Source: CBDUEF01 sp018063485
Lineage (GTDB): Bacteria; Pseudomonadota; Alphaproteobacteria; Rhodobacterales; Rhodobacteraceae
Direction of reading: 5' to 3'
Assembly (NCBI GenBank): GCA_037045435.1
Contig: JBAOID010000003.1
Location: forward strand, 124,001 to 188,000
DNA length: 64,000 nt
The position numbers and the translations under genes were made by a program. This document shows, piece after piece, positions 35,891 to 46,092 of this stretch. The notes under the pieces were generated by a model. That model saw only the letters and a program-made list of their open reading frames with translations, did no database searches and was not told the DNA's origin. Position 1 is the stretch's first letter. Each line of letters begins with the position of its first letter.

Positions 35891-37824
35891 ATCGCGCATT
35901 TCTTGAGGCCTATAATCGCGAATTGTCCCTGCTTTACGAAGGAGCCAAGGAGTTCTCCGAGGATTTCCCCGGTATTGCCGAGCGGCTTGGTGGGCTGACG
36001 CAGGACAATCTTGATCCCGCTGTTGCAGGGCTGTTGGAGGGCGCCGCCTTCATGGCGGCGCGGGTTCAATTGAAGCTCGACAGCGAATTCGAGACGTTTA
36101 CCTCCGAGTTGCTGGATCAGCTTTTGCCGAATTTCACCGCCCCGACGCCAAGCATGATTCTGGTGCAAACCGAACCATCCTATGGCGATGACGATCTGAA
36201 CAAGGGCAAGACCTTTCCGGCCGGGTCTTATCTGGACGCCCGCTACGTTGATCGCGAACAGCGGATTTCCTGCCGCTTCCGGCTTTCGGCCCCGCTGACG
36301 CTTTGGCCGCTTCGGCTTGCAGCGGCCAAAGTCGTGACCGGCCCAGCCACCTTTCAAGCCATGGGCATGGACGTGGGCCCTACAACCGCAGGCGGGCTGG
36401 TGCTGTCGTTTCTGCGGCCGGTCTCGGCGGTGGACAAAGACAAGCCGGGCAAGCCGGTATCGGGTATCCAGATGGATGATTTGCCCATCTATCTGGTGGG
36501 CGATACAAGCGAAAGCATTGCGATTTATGAACATCTGTTCCGAGATACCACGCGCGTCACGCTGCGCTACCTGAACAAGTCCGGCGATCCGGTCTTGGTG
36601 CGCCTGCCGCCTGATTGTATCGAACAGGTCGGCTTCGCCGAAGATGAAGCGATCTTCACCGAAGATCAGCGGGTGTTTCGCGGCTTTTCGCTGCTGCGGG
36701 AATTTTTCATGTTCCCGCAAAAGTTTCTCGGCTTCCGCCTTCGTGGCCTGCGCAAGGCGCTGTCACTGGTGCAGGGTTCGGCTTTTGACATCCTGATCGA
36801 GTTGGAGGCGGTGCGGCCCAACCTTGCGGCGCGGGTTACGGCGGAAAACTTCCGCATTTTCGCCGCTCCTGCCGTCAACCTGTTTGAGGAAAATTGCAGT
36901 CAGGTCAAGCTGGACGCAAAACGCCATGACTATCTGGTTTCCGCCGACAGCAGCCCCTCGTCGCATTTCGAGGTGCATCGCATCCGCGAGGTTTTTGCCT
37001 ATTACGCCGGGATGCAGACCAAAATTCCGGTGCATCCGCTCTATGGCCTGCCCGCCGATGTGATCCAGCCGCGCGAGGCGCTGTATTTCACCGCCAAACA
37101 ACGCCCCCGGCGATTGACGGCGCAAGAAAAGCGCTTCGGCCAGATTCAGGGCTATAGCGGCACCGAAACGCTGATCTCCATCTACGAGCCGGGGCATCTG
37201 GACAGCATCGAACGCGTCAAGCGGTTGCAGGTCAAACTGCTTTGTTCCAATCGCCACCTGCCGCAATATCTGCCGATCTCGCAAGGTGGCGCGGATTTTC
37301 GGATGAATGACGACACTTCCTTGCCGCTGCGCTGTATCGCCGGGCCAACCAAGCCGCGCGAATCTGTGGCACGCCAGGATAAGGACGGTCCGCATCGCGC
37401 CAGTTCCGGTCCGGTGCATTGGCGCTTGATCAGCTTTTTGTCGCTGAATTTTCTGGGTCTTGATGATCGCGGCAGCCGCGACTCGGCGGCGGCATTGCGT
37501 GAATTGATGACGCTGTTCACGGATGTGTCCTCGCAAGTGACCGAGCGCCAGTTGCAGGGGTTGAAGCAGGTTTCCAGTCGCCCGGTGACGCGCACGATCA
37601 AGCGGGCAGGGGGCTATCACGCGGCGCGCGGCACCGAAGTGACCCTTCGTTTTGATGAACGCGCGTTCGAGGGCTCGGGCGTATTCCTTTTGGGGGCGGT
37701 GCTTGACCGGTTTCTGGCCGAATATGCCTCGATCAACAGCTTTACCCAGATCGTCATCACCTCGGATCAGCGTGGCAAGATCATGACCTGGCCAGCCCGC
37801 ACCGGATCGGGACCGCTGCTATGA
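35887..37824 (+). CDS. tssF: T6SS baseplate protein TssF
   Basis: This 645-residue baseplate subunit has the typical opening (FLEAYNRELSLLYEGAKEFS, DPAVAGLLEGAAFMAARVQL, ELLDQLLPNF) and a C-terminal RGTEVTLRFDERAFEGSGVF region. It forms the wedge with TssG and TssE around the VgrG spike. It overlaps tssE at its start and tssG at its end by four bases each. The frame is intact. Confidence 0.95.
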   Translation: MNRAFLEAYNRELSLLYEGAKEFSEDFPGIAERLGGLTQDNLDPAVAGLLEGAAFMAARVQLKLDSEFETFTSELLDQLLPNFTAPTPSMILVQTEPSYGDDDLNKGKTFPAGSYLDARYVDREQRISCRFRLSAPLTLWPLRLAAAKVVTGPATFQAMGMDVGPTTAGGLVLSFLRPVSAVDKDKPGKPVSGIQMDDLPIYLVGDTSESIAIYEHLFRDTTRVTLRYLNKSGDPVLVRLPPDCIEQVGFAEDEAIFTEDQRVFRGFSLLREFFMFPQKFLGFRLRGLRKALSLVQGSAFDILIELEAVRPNLAARVTAENFRIFAAPAVNLFEENCSQVKLDAKRHDYLVSADSSPSSHFEVHRIREVFAYYAGMQTKIPVHPLYGLPADVIQPREALYFTAKQRPRRLTAQEKRFGQIQGYSGTETLISIYEPGHLDSIERVKRLQVKLLCSNRHLPQYLPISQGGADFRMNDDTSLPLRCIAGPTKPRESVARQDKDGPHRASSGPVHWRLISFLSLNFLGLDDRGSRDSAAALRELMTLFTDVSSQVTERQLQGLKQVSSRPVTRTIKRAGGYHAARGTEVTLRFDERAFEGSGVFLLGAVLDRFLAEYASINSFTQIVITSDQRGKIMTWPARTGSGPLL

Positions 37825-38833
37825 GTCGCGAAAACCGGAGTCCGAACGGCGCAAGGCGCTCAGAACCAATCCGGCGGATTTCGGCTTTCTGGCGCTGTTG
37901 CGCGAGATAGAACGCGCGCAACCCGAACGCGCCCGTATCGGGCGAAACCTGACGCTCAAGGATGAACAGGTGCGGCTGGGGCAAGAGCCGTTTCAAGCCT
38001 TTCCGAATGCCAATATCACCCAGATTGCAGAGCTTGGCGATGGGCGCTTGCGGGTGCGGTCGAACTTTCTGGGCTATTTCGGCCCACAAGGCGCCTTGCC
38101 TTTGAACGTCACCGCCGAGGTGCAGCACTGGTATGCCCAGCGCGATGAGGCCTTTGTCCGGCTGGCGGATATTTTCACCAACCGCTTTCAGCAGTTGTTC
38201 TTCCGCGCTTGGTCCGATGCGCGCGCGATAACGCAATTTGACCATGCAGATGATGATCGCTTTCAGACCTATCTGGGAGCATTCATCGGCTTGGCGCAGC
38301 CTTCCTTGCGTGATCGCGGTGCCGCGCGCGATGCTGATCGCTTGCCCCTGGCGGGGCTGGTCGCGGCGCGGGTGAAAAGCCCGATCCGGCTGAAACAGCT
38401 TCTGGAACAACTCTGTCACACCACCATCACCGTCGAGGAAAACATTCCGGTCTGGTTGCCGCTTGAAACCTCGGATCAAACCCGGCTGGGAGCCATCGGA
38501 AGCACTCTGGGTCGCGATTGCCGTTTGGGGTCGCGGGTGCAAAGCGTGACCGAGAAGATCCGCGTCGGCGTTCGCACCGAGTCCTTGGTGGAATATGAAA
38601 GCTATCTGCCCGGTGGCCGCAATTTCAACCGCTTGACCGAGTTGTTGTTCAGCTATCTCGGCCATGAGACCGACGTGGAAATCGCGCCCTCCTTGCCCGC
38701 CGACCAGATCAGGGGCGCGGTTTTGGGGCAGGCTGTGGCGCTTGGCTGGACTGGTTGGGTGGCGCCGCCCAAACCCGAGCCCGGAAGCTATCGAAACGAT
38801 GCGGTTTTTTCGTCAGAGCGGCGCGTGAGTTGA
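37821..38833 (+). CDS. tssG: T6SS baseplate protein TssG, frameshifted near its start
   Basis: From the ATG at 37821, which overlaps the tssF stop, only five codons (to MSREN or MSREK) fit before the frame is lost at AAAACC (about 37831-37836). Restoring one missing base gives a normal 337-residue TssG with NPADFGFLALLREIERAQPE, RVRSNFLGYFGPQGALPLNV, FFRAWSDARA and QRVRTESLVEYESYLPGG-like features. Without it, translation would have to begin near 37898. The single-base loss lies in a short homopolymer, so a read error is likely. Confidence 0.9.
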
Positions 38834-38869
38834 GACTCGAATTATAGTCAAAAGGATAGGGACAGGATC

Positions 38870-41495
38870 ATGGCCGATATCAGCATTGAAACAGTGGCCG
38901 GAAAGTTGAATCGCGTTGGATATGACGCCTTTGTGCAGTCTCTGCGTCATGCCAAGAACGAGGGCAATCGCAATGTGGAACTGTCGCATTGGCTGTTTCA
39001 TATCGCTGCCAATCCGAAATCCGACCTGTCGATGACCTTGCAGCATTTCAAGCTGGACCGGGCCAGGCTGGTATCAGACCTTGGCTCGGTGATTGACGCC
39101 TTGCGCAAGAATGCAACCGAAATGCCCGCGGTTGCAGATCAGGTGATCGCCCTTTTGGATCGTGGATGGCACTATGCCACCTTGCTGTTTGCGGAATCGC
39201 AAATTCGCACAGGGCATATCCTGGTTGCGGCGCTGAAAGACCAGGCTCTGCGGCGTGAGTTGATCCAGATGTCGAAGACTGTTCGCCGAGATCAATGTGG
39301 ACTCGCTGGTTTCCGAGGCGCGGTCGGCCTGGAAGGGCAGTGACGAAGAAGACATGCGCCCGATGGATGGAAGCGGGGTTGGCCGCGCTGCTGCAGGCGG
39401 GGCGACGGGTGGAGGCACCACGGCGCTGGGGCGTTTTGCGGTGGATATGACCGAAGTGGCCGCCTCGGGCAAGATGGACCCGATCGTTGGCCGCGACGAG
39501 GAAATCCGCCAGATCATCGACATTCTGCTGCGGCGCAGGCAGAACAACCCGATCCTGACGGGCGAGGCCGGGGTAGGAAAAACCGCCGTGGTCGAAGGCT
39601 TTGCCCAAAGGCTGGCCACCAATGACGTGCCGCCGAAACTGCAAGGCACCAAGCTGTTCATGCTCGATCTGGGTCTTATGCAGGCCGGGGCCAGCATGAA
39701 GGGTGAGTTTGAGCAGCGCTTGCGCAGCCTGATTGACGAGGTGCAGGCCAGCCCGGTGCCGATCATTCTGTTCATCGACGAGATTCACACCCTGATGGGG
39801 GCGGGCGGGGCGGCGGGCACCGGGGATGCAGCGAACTTGCTCAAACCAGCCCTCGCGCGCGGCACTTTGCGCACGATAGGAGCGACCACATGGATGGAAT
39901 ACGCCAAGTATTTCGAGAAAGACCCGGCGATGACCCGGCGCTTTCAGCCGATCACCATTGACGAGCCTTCGGTCGAACGCGCCTGTTACATGCTGCGCGG
40001 TATCCTTGCCCCGATGGAGGCGCATCACGGCGTCCGTATTTCGGATGAGGCTGTGGTGGCCGCTGTCAGCCTGTCGGCGCGCTATATTCCGTCGCGCCAA
40101 CTGCCTGACAAGGCGGTGTCTTTACTTGATACCGCCTGCGCACGGGTGGCGATCAGCCAATCAACCATCCCGGCCAAAGTGGCCGATCTCAAGGTGAAAA
40201 TCGGGGCACTCGCCTCGGAAATCGCGGCGAAAGAGGCGCAGCGCGATCTGGGCGAGGTGAACGAGGACCGCCTCAAGGAAGCGAAAGCCGAGCAGGCCGA
40301 GGCGGAAACCGCACTTGCTGCGACCGAGACGATGTATTCCAGCGAAAAGACGATGGTGGACGAGATTCTGTCGCTGCGTGGGAATCTGGCGGCAGAGGGT
40401 GCCGATATGGCGGCGTTGCGTGAGCAACTCCACAGCAAGATGCAGGGGCTTGAGGCCACCAGCCCGGATGACCGTATGGTTTACGCCCATGTCGATGAGC
40501 AATCCGTGGCCTCGATCATTTCGGATTGGACCGGGATTCCCGCAGGCCGCATGGTTTCGGACGAGTTGAAATCCATTCTGACGCTGGGTGATCGGCTGAA
40601 AGAGCGGGTGATCGGCCAGGATCATGGGCTGGAAATGATCGCCAAGCGGATCGAAACCGCGTCAGCCAAACTGTCCAACCCGAACAAGCCGATTGGCGTG
40701 TTCATGCTGTGCGGGCCTTCGGGCGTGGGCAAAACCGAAACCGCGCTGGCCCTGGCCGAGGCGGTTTATGGCGGCGAGCACAACATCATCACCATCAACA
40801 TGTCTGAATTCCAAGAGGCGCATACGGTGTCGCTCTTGAAAGGCGCACCCCCCGGCTATGTCGGCTATGGCGAGGGCGGGCGGCTGACCGAGGCGGTGCG
40901 GCGCAAGCCCTATTCGGTGGTGCTGCTCGATGAGGTGGAAAAGGCCCATTCCGATGTGCATGAGCTGTTCTTTCAGGTGTTCGACAAGGGCATCATGGAA
41001 GATGGCTCGGGCCGCTCGATCAACTTCAAGAACACGCTGATCCTTCTGACCTCGAATGTCGGCACCGAAGTCATCATGGACATGGCCGACAAGGGTGAAA
41101 CCAAGCCCGAAGTGGAGGATTTGTCCGAGGCGATGAAGCCCTATCTCACCCGGGTTTTTCCACCCGCGCTGTTGGGCCGGATCGTGACGATCCCCTATTT
41201 CCCGCTGTCAACCGAGGTTCTGGCGGGGATAGTGAAGCTGAAACTGAAGGCCATCGTGCGGCGGATGAAAGACAACCACAACGCAAGCATGACGATCTCG
41301 CCCGAGGTGATGTCCTATATCGTCGAGCAGTGCAAAGACCCGGATTCGGGTGGCCGCATGGTGGACAATATCATCACCAACACCATTCTTCCCGACCTCT
41401 CGCGCGAAGTTCTCAGCCGGATGGTGGCACAAACCGCGATGAAATCGGTTGAGGTGGTGATGAAGGATGGCAAGATCGGCTATGATTTCGCCTGA
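38870..41495 (+). CDS. clpV: T6SS sheath-recycling ATPase TssH/ClpV, frameshifted
   Basis: This AAA+ disaggregase has an N-terminal ClpN domain (1-150), Walker A GEAGVGKTAVVEG and the pore-loop-type segment AGASMKGEFEQRL. A coiled-coil middle part follows, then a second AAA+ domain with GPSGVGKTETALALAEAVYG. It disassembles contracted TssBC sheaths. One extra base near 39278 (AAG-A-CTG) breaks the frame between the N domain and the first ATPase domain. With it removed, the protein has 874 residues. It is the last gene of the rightward T6SS run. Confidence 0.92.
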
Positions 41496-41556
41496 TGGCC
41501 GGTGGCCTCATATCTGGCTTTTGACCATAGCGCGTTGCGTTCAATCAGAGACATGT

Positions 41557-41618
41557 ATTCACCTCGCAACCCGAGGCAGCGATTGCCTTTGCAAACGCGT
41601 TCGGATTGCGAGGTGAAT
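41557..41618. repeat. Perfect 13-bp inverted repeat between tssH and the M23 fusion gene
   Basis: ATTCACCTCGCAA (41557-41569) and TTGCGAGGTGAAT (41606-41618) are exact inverted copies around a 36-base loop that holds further short complementary pieces (GGCA...TGCC). It sits between two convergent genes and touches the M23-fusion stop codon at 41619-41621. A bidirectional terminator is likely; a mobile-element scar is the alternative. Confidence 0.6.
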
Positions 41619-43899
41619 TCAATTTAACGCCACGCGCTCCAGAGTGTCGATCACCTTGGCATAGGCCTGCACCTCCAAAGGGATGATGGGTGCAGTGGGA
41701 AGTGATCCCCCGCCCTTGTGGCTCATCTTGCTTTCGGCCCAATCCTTGACATTGGCGATGGTCTTGCCGGCCAGGAACGGGTTGGCATTGATCACGCCCT
41801 GGCCCATCACATCCACAACAAGTTGGGTGTCTTGCGCCGACAGCACCATATTTGCCCCTTCCGCCCCCAGAAAATGACACAGATAAAGCCGCCCTGCCGT
41901 GATCTGATGGCCGCGCGCGCGCAAATAGGATTCGCCCTCACGCGCCAGCGCCGTGACCATTTCCTTGCTGATGGTCGGATCGTTGCGCAGCGCCAGCAGC
42001 GCTTCACGGCTCATGCTGCTGGCCAGATCGGGGCGATATTGCTGCATCATCCGCAGCCAGGTGCTTGCGATGAATTGCCCAAGCCCGGTGGCCGAGGACA
42101 GCGGGTTCTTGGCCGAAGCATTTCCCCCCGATTCCACCCGAATGATCTGATCCACCAACACCTCGACGGCAGAACCGCCCCCATCGGCCACCACCGTCGC
42201 ACTGCCGCCCAGCGGATCAACCGCCGCCCCGTTCTCATACAGCTCGAAATGCAGATGCGGCCCGGTGGATTGGCCCGTGGTGCCGATATAGCCGATCAAC
42301 TGACCGGGTTTGATGGGTTGTCCGGCCCTCAGCCCATCGGCAAAGGCGCTCAGATGTGCATAGCGCGATTCAAGATTGCCGGGATGGCTGATCTTGACCA
42401 GATTGCCATAGGTGCCGCCATTTCCGGCATAAAGAATGATGCCAGCAAAGGCCGCCACCACCGGCGTGCCAATCGGAGCGGCCCAATCGGTGCCGTTATG
42501 TACTTTGACCACATGCAGGATCGGGTGCATCCGCGGGCCGAAGCGTGAGGTCAGCACGCCAGAGGTCGGTGTCACCATGCCGGGCCGCAGGCTTACCCCA
42601 TCTCCGCCGCCGCCGGACCCCTGACCAAAACAGGCGTAATCGTCTTTGCCCGTCACTTTGTAGACATTGCATTCCAGCAGTTTGCCCGCACCCTTGATGG
42701 CGACATAAAGGATTTGCCCCGGCCCCGGTCCTTCGGTCCCCGGTGTCTTGGAATAGATCAGCGTCATCTTGTCGCCGGGGGCGGCAAAACTGTCCAGATC
42801 ATAGGCTTGGCTCATCAGCACAATCGTTTCGGCAACCAACGCCGATGGCACACCGTTGCGGATGGAGGCTGAATAGAACGCATCCAGCATCCGGTATTTG
42901 CGCGTGATATCAACATTCAGGGGTGGCAGTGGCCCCCGCGCAGGTGAAGAGATCGTCTTCAACCCAAGGATCGGCCGAAAGCACAACCTGCGCATTGTCA
43001 TTCAACGCGACGCTGCCGAAATAGGTGTTCGCCGTATACAGGGAAAGCTGCACTGGAACCGTGCCATCGCCACGGTCGGCGCCGCGCATGGCCAGAATAT
43101 AGCCGGCCGAGAGCTTGGCCGCTTCGGGGATGATGGCCGCTGCCGCCGCGGCAAAGCGTTCTGATGCCGCGTCATCAAAACCATTGTGAACCATCAGCGA
43201 CGTCAGATCCGAGGGGGCCTTCAAACACAGGATTACATCGCGAAAGGGGGCCTTTCTTTGGTCCTCGGGCAGCAGAAAGCTCAGGCTGGTGGTGTTCTCG
43301 ATTGCGGTTTTGGCAAAGGTATCCGGGACGGCTGATCCATCCAGAGTGGCCCCCCAACTGTCATCCTCCGCTTCACCATCTTCGGTATTGCTGGGGGCCG
43401 GTGCGGCGGGATCGGCGGCAAGGACGGTGTTCGCAACCAGCGGTCTCGCCGCAATCTGGGTCTTTTGCGCTTGAAAAAACGCGAAATCTTCCCGGCTGGA
43501 GGGGATGGTGGTGATCAATCGCTCTTCGGATGTGATCATGTCATCTTGCAGCACCACGATGTCATTGCCCGCTCTGAGCGGTGGAATCTCGGGCGGGCGC
43601 AGCAGCGTTTTTGAATGTGCCGCCATGCCGCCGGTATCAAACCGCAGCAGCATCGGATCACCGGCAAGATCGACGAAGGCCGACGCATAGCTGCCCGATG
43701 GGTCCGGCGCGGTGTCTTCGGGGGCTTCCTCGACAAGCCGGGTGCCAAAAGTCAGCAATCCTGACAGGTATAGCCCCAAAACCAGACCGGACAGCGCCAA
43801 AGCCCCGCCGCCCCAGACCAGAGTTGGGATCAGCCATGATCTCTTGCGACGGCGCAAAGCGCGGTCTTTGGCAGCTTTGAACCGGGGGTCGATCTCCAT
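41619..43899 (-). CDS. Membrane-anchored M23 peptidase / lytic transglycosylase fusion, frameshifted
   Basis: After a short basic N-terminus a membrane helix spans about residues 20-48. About 270 periplasmic residues follow, then a LasA/M23 endopeptidase domain (HNGTDWAAPIGTPVVAAF, STGPHLHFELYENG) and a C-terminal lytic transglycosylase domain (IIRVESGGNASAKNP, SSATGLGQFIASTW). Both domains cut peptidoglycan, one the peptide and one the glycan. The C run at 42933-42937 has one extra base, splitting the ORF just before the M23 part. The repaired length is 759 residues. Convergent with the T6SS operon, it probably opens the wall for machine assembly; a secreted effector is less likely because it is membrane-anchored. 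Confidence 0.88.
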
Positions 43900-44083
43900 T
43901 TCCGTTCCCCGATTGCCCCGATCAGAGTGCGCGTATCATCCTGATCGGGCCTTTGGTGGGTGTGACAATGCGCTGTGCAAGCAGCCTATTTTCCCAAACA
44001 AAACGTCACTGTCACCTGGACAGTTTCGGAAAATCCTAGCCGATGCGATGCAATCTGGCGAGTCGCAATGGCTTGAAGCAGGA

Positions 44084-44515
44084 TCAGGGCGCGCCAGAGA
44101 GGAACAATGTCCATCTTGGCGTCTCTTGGGTGTCCACTTCGATGAACCCTGCCGTCACATTGCCGCGGCTCCAACATTCGGTAATCCCGCGAAGAATGAA
44201 TTTTCGCGATGAAATGCACATCTGCGTGGTGCCGCGCAGGATGGGTTGGCCAAAAACGTCCTGCGCATAAATATAGATGTAGCGGCTTTTCAATTCGTCC
44301 TTGACGACATTCGCGCATTGATTGGGGCCGATGGTCCACCAACCCTCGGTCTGGAAATCCCCCTGAATCTCGCGGCCGATAGCGATATTGACCACGTCAA
44401 AGGACTGGTTGCAGACCGCAAACTGCGCCGCCGCCGGGCCACCAACAAAGATCAGTGCCAAGAGCAGATAAAGTCCGGGCAACCGTCCCCAGAGAATGTG
44501 GTGCAAGGGTTTCAT
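44084..44515 (-). CDS. DUF1036 secreted protein
   Basis: This 143-residue protein has a signal peptide (LLLALIFVGGPAAA-QF) followed by a DUF1036 domain: VCNQSFDVVNIAIG, GWWTIGPNQCANVV, RYIYIYAQDVFG. The paired cysteines suggest a disulfide-stabilised periplasmic fold. The exact start is uncertain; an ATG at 44527 would add four residues. It reads in the same direction as the M23 fusion, 184 bases upstream of it. Its position beside the T6SS suggests a periplasmic accessory role, which is unproven. Confidence 0.78.
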   Translation of the reverse strand: MKPLHHILWGRLPGLYLLLALIFVGGPAAAQFAVCNQSFDVVNIAIGREIQGDFQTEGWWTIGPNQCANVVKDELKSRYIYIYAQDVFGQPILRGTTQMCISSRKFILRGITECWSRGNVTAGFIEVDTQETPRWTLFLSGAP

Positions 44516-44717
44516 CGCGGCGATCATAGCCGCAGCTTCGGCCCCGGAACAGCAAAACTGCGGTGATCTCGTTTCGGATGCCGCCGCTAACGGCGAATGC
44601 GCTGAACAATAACCGGCAGGGCCTTGTACAGACAGCATATGGTTGACAGCGCCCTTGCCCAAGGTTCAACCTTGGCGCTGACAGAGGCCATCGTTCTTCA
44701 GCCAAAAGGGTTCCAAG

Positions 44718-45161
44718 ATGCGCCATGCATTGCCAAAGCGATACGCCGCTGTTCTTGCGGCAGCACTTGGTTTTCTGGTCGGCCCCACCTGTGGTGCGCA
44801 GGCTCAAAGCGGCGATTTCGATGTGGAACTCAACACCGCGCTGGACCTGCCCGATGCCTGTCGTGTGACCTTTGTGGCGACAAACAATACCGGTGTCGCC
44901 CTCACAAAGACTGGCTATGAGGTTGCGGCCTTTGATGCCTCGGGGCTGGTGTCGGCAATTCTCGTGCTGGAATTTGGCCAGTTTCCGCTGAACAAAACGC
45001 GCGTTGTGCAATTTGACCTGCCAAAGACGAAATGCAGCGACATCTCGCGGCTGTTGGTCAATGGGCAAGACAGTTGCGAATCAGCCGATGGCAAGCAGGA
45101 TATTTGCATGAAGGCGTTAAAGGCCAGTTCACGCCTTGAAACGATTCCCTTCGGCCCGTGA
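44718..45161 (+). CDS. Secreted hypothetical protein next to the T6SS (147 aa)
   Basis: This 147-residue protein has a signal peptide cleaved near AQA-QS (about residue 29). The mature part looks beta-rich, with an NNTG/GYEVAAFDASG stretch and a C-terminal cluster of cysteines (KCSDIS, DSCESA, DICMKA). I do not recognise a family. It is divergent from the DUF1036 gene across a 200-base gap. It is one of two small exported proteins that could stand in for a missing TssJ or serve as accessory factors, but it has no lipobox, so it is not an obvious TssJ. Confidence 0.72.
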   Translation: MRHALPKRYAAVLAAALGFLVGPTCGAQAQSGDFDVELNTALDLPDACRVTFVATNNTGVALTKTGYEVAAFDASGLVSAILVLEFGQFPLNKTRVVQFDLPKTKCSDISRLLVNGQDSCESADGKQDICMKALKASSRLETIPFGP

Positions 45162-45187
45162 TATCGTGGGCATAGCCACCGATTTCG

Positions 45188-45658
45188 TCAGGCCCGGTGA
45201 TAGGGCCCACCGCCCAGAATCGTTGCCGCCCGGTAAAGCTGTTCGGCCAGCATCACCCGCACCAGCATATGCGGCCACACCATCGCGCCGAAACTGATCG
45301 CGGCATCGGCCTTGGCCCGCAGCGCCGGATCGATCCCATCCGCGCCGCCGATCACAAAGGCCAGATCCTGCCGCCCGCCATCGCGCCACTTCGCCAAAGC
45401 ATGGGCAAACTCGGGGCTGGACAGCATTTGCCCACGCTCATCCATCGCCACCATCAGGGCGCCGCCGGGAATGGCCCGCTCCAGCAAGATGCTCTCGGCC
45501 GCCATGCCCATGTTCTTCTTGTCCTCAACCTCGATCTGCATCGCCGGGCCAAGACCCAAAACCCGCCCGGTCCGGTCAAATCGTGTCAGATAATCCGTCA
45601 GCAATTCACGCTCTGGTCCGGCCCGCAGCCGCCCCACAGCGCAAATATGCACCCGCAT
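45188..45658 (-). CDS. rlmH: 23S rRNA pseudouridine-1915 N3-methyltransferase RlmH
   Basis: This 156-residue SPOUT-class methyltransferase has the knotted C-terminus: FVIGGADGIDPALRAKADAA and WPHMLVRVMLAEQLYRA. It methylates N3 of a pseudouridine in helix 69 of 23S rRNA. I used the ATG at 45656-45658. It overlaps the rsfS stop (TGATG), the usual rsfS-rlmH arrangement in this group. Confidence 0.95.
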   Translation of the reverse strand: MRVHICAVGRLRAGPERELLTDYLTRFDRTGRVLGLGPAMQIEVEDKKNMGMAAESILLERAIPGGALMVAMDERGQMLSSPEFAHALAKWRDGGRQDLAFVIGGADGIDPALRAKADAAISFGAMVWPHMLVRVMLAEQLYRAATILGGGPYHRA

Positions 45659-46092
45659 CAGGCGCTTTCGCCCCGATGCGCCGAATTGGGAAGCCACATC
45701 TTTTCAAGCTGATAGAACTCGCGCACTTCGGGGCGGAAGACATGGACGATCACATCGCCCGCATCAATCAGCACCCAATCGGCGGTTTCCTTGCCCTCCA
45801 TCTTGGCGGAAATGTGGAACTCCAGCTTCAAGCGATCGGCCAGCTTTTCCGCGATTGACGCCACCTGACGGGTCGAGCGCCCCGAGCAGATCACCATGTA
45901 ATCGGCCACGTCCGAGCGACCGCGCAGGTCAATCTGCACAATCTCTTCGGCCTTGTCATCGTCAACCGAGGCCAGAACGGCGGCCAAAAGCTGTTCAGAG
46001 CTAAATTCGGGCGCCCCATCAGAGCGGGTGCCACGCGGGCCAACCGGAAGCCCGGTGGCAGGATCAGAATGAGACAGGACAAAGTCCTCCAA
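45658..46092 (-). CDS. rsfS: Ribosomal silencing factor RsfS
   Basis: The product binds the large subunit and blocks subunit joining in starvation. The RsfS core is clear: KAEEIVQIDLRGRSDVADYM, VICSGRSTRQVASIAEKLAD, DWVLIDAGDVIVHVF. The start is uncertain. The frame opens at a TTG (46090-46092) that overlaps its own GGAGG, and no ATG is in frame before the core. A six-T run just upstream could hide an indel joining an ATG in another frame near 46126. The C-terminus is complete. Confidence 0.9.
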   Translation of the reverse strand: MEDFVLSHSDPATGLPVGPRGTRSDGAPEFSSEQLLAAVLASVDDDKAEEIVQIDLRGRSDVADYMVICSGRSTRQVASIAEKLADRLKLEFHISAKMEGKETADWVLIDAGDVIVHVFRPEVREFYQLEKMWLPNSAHRGESA

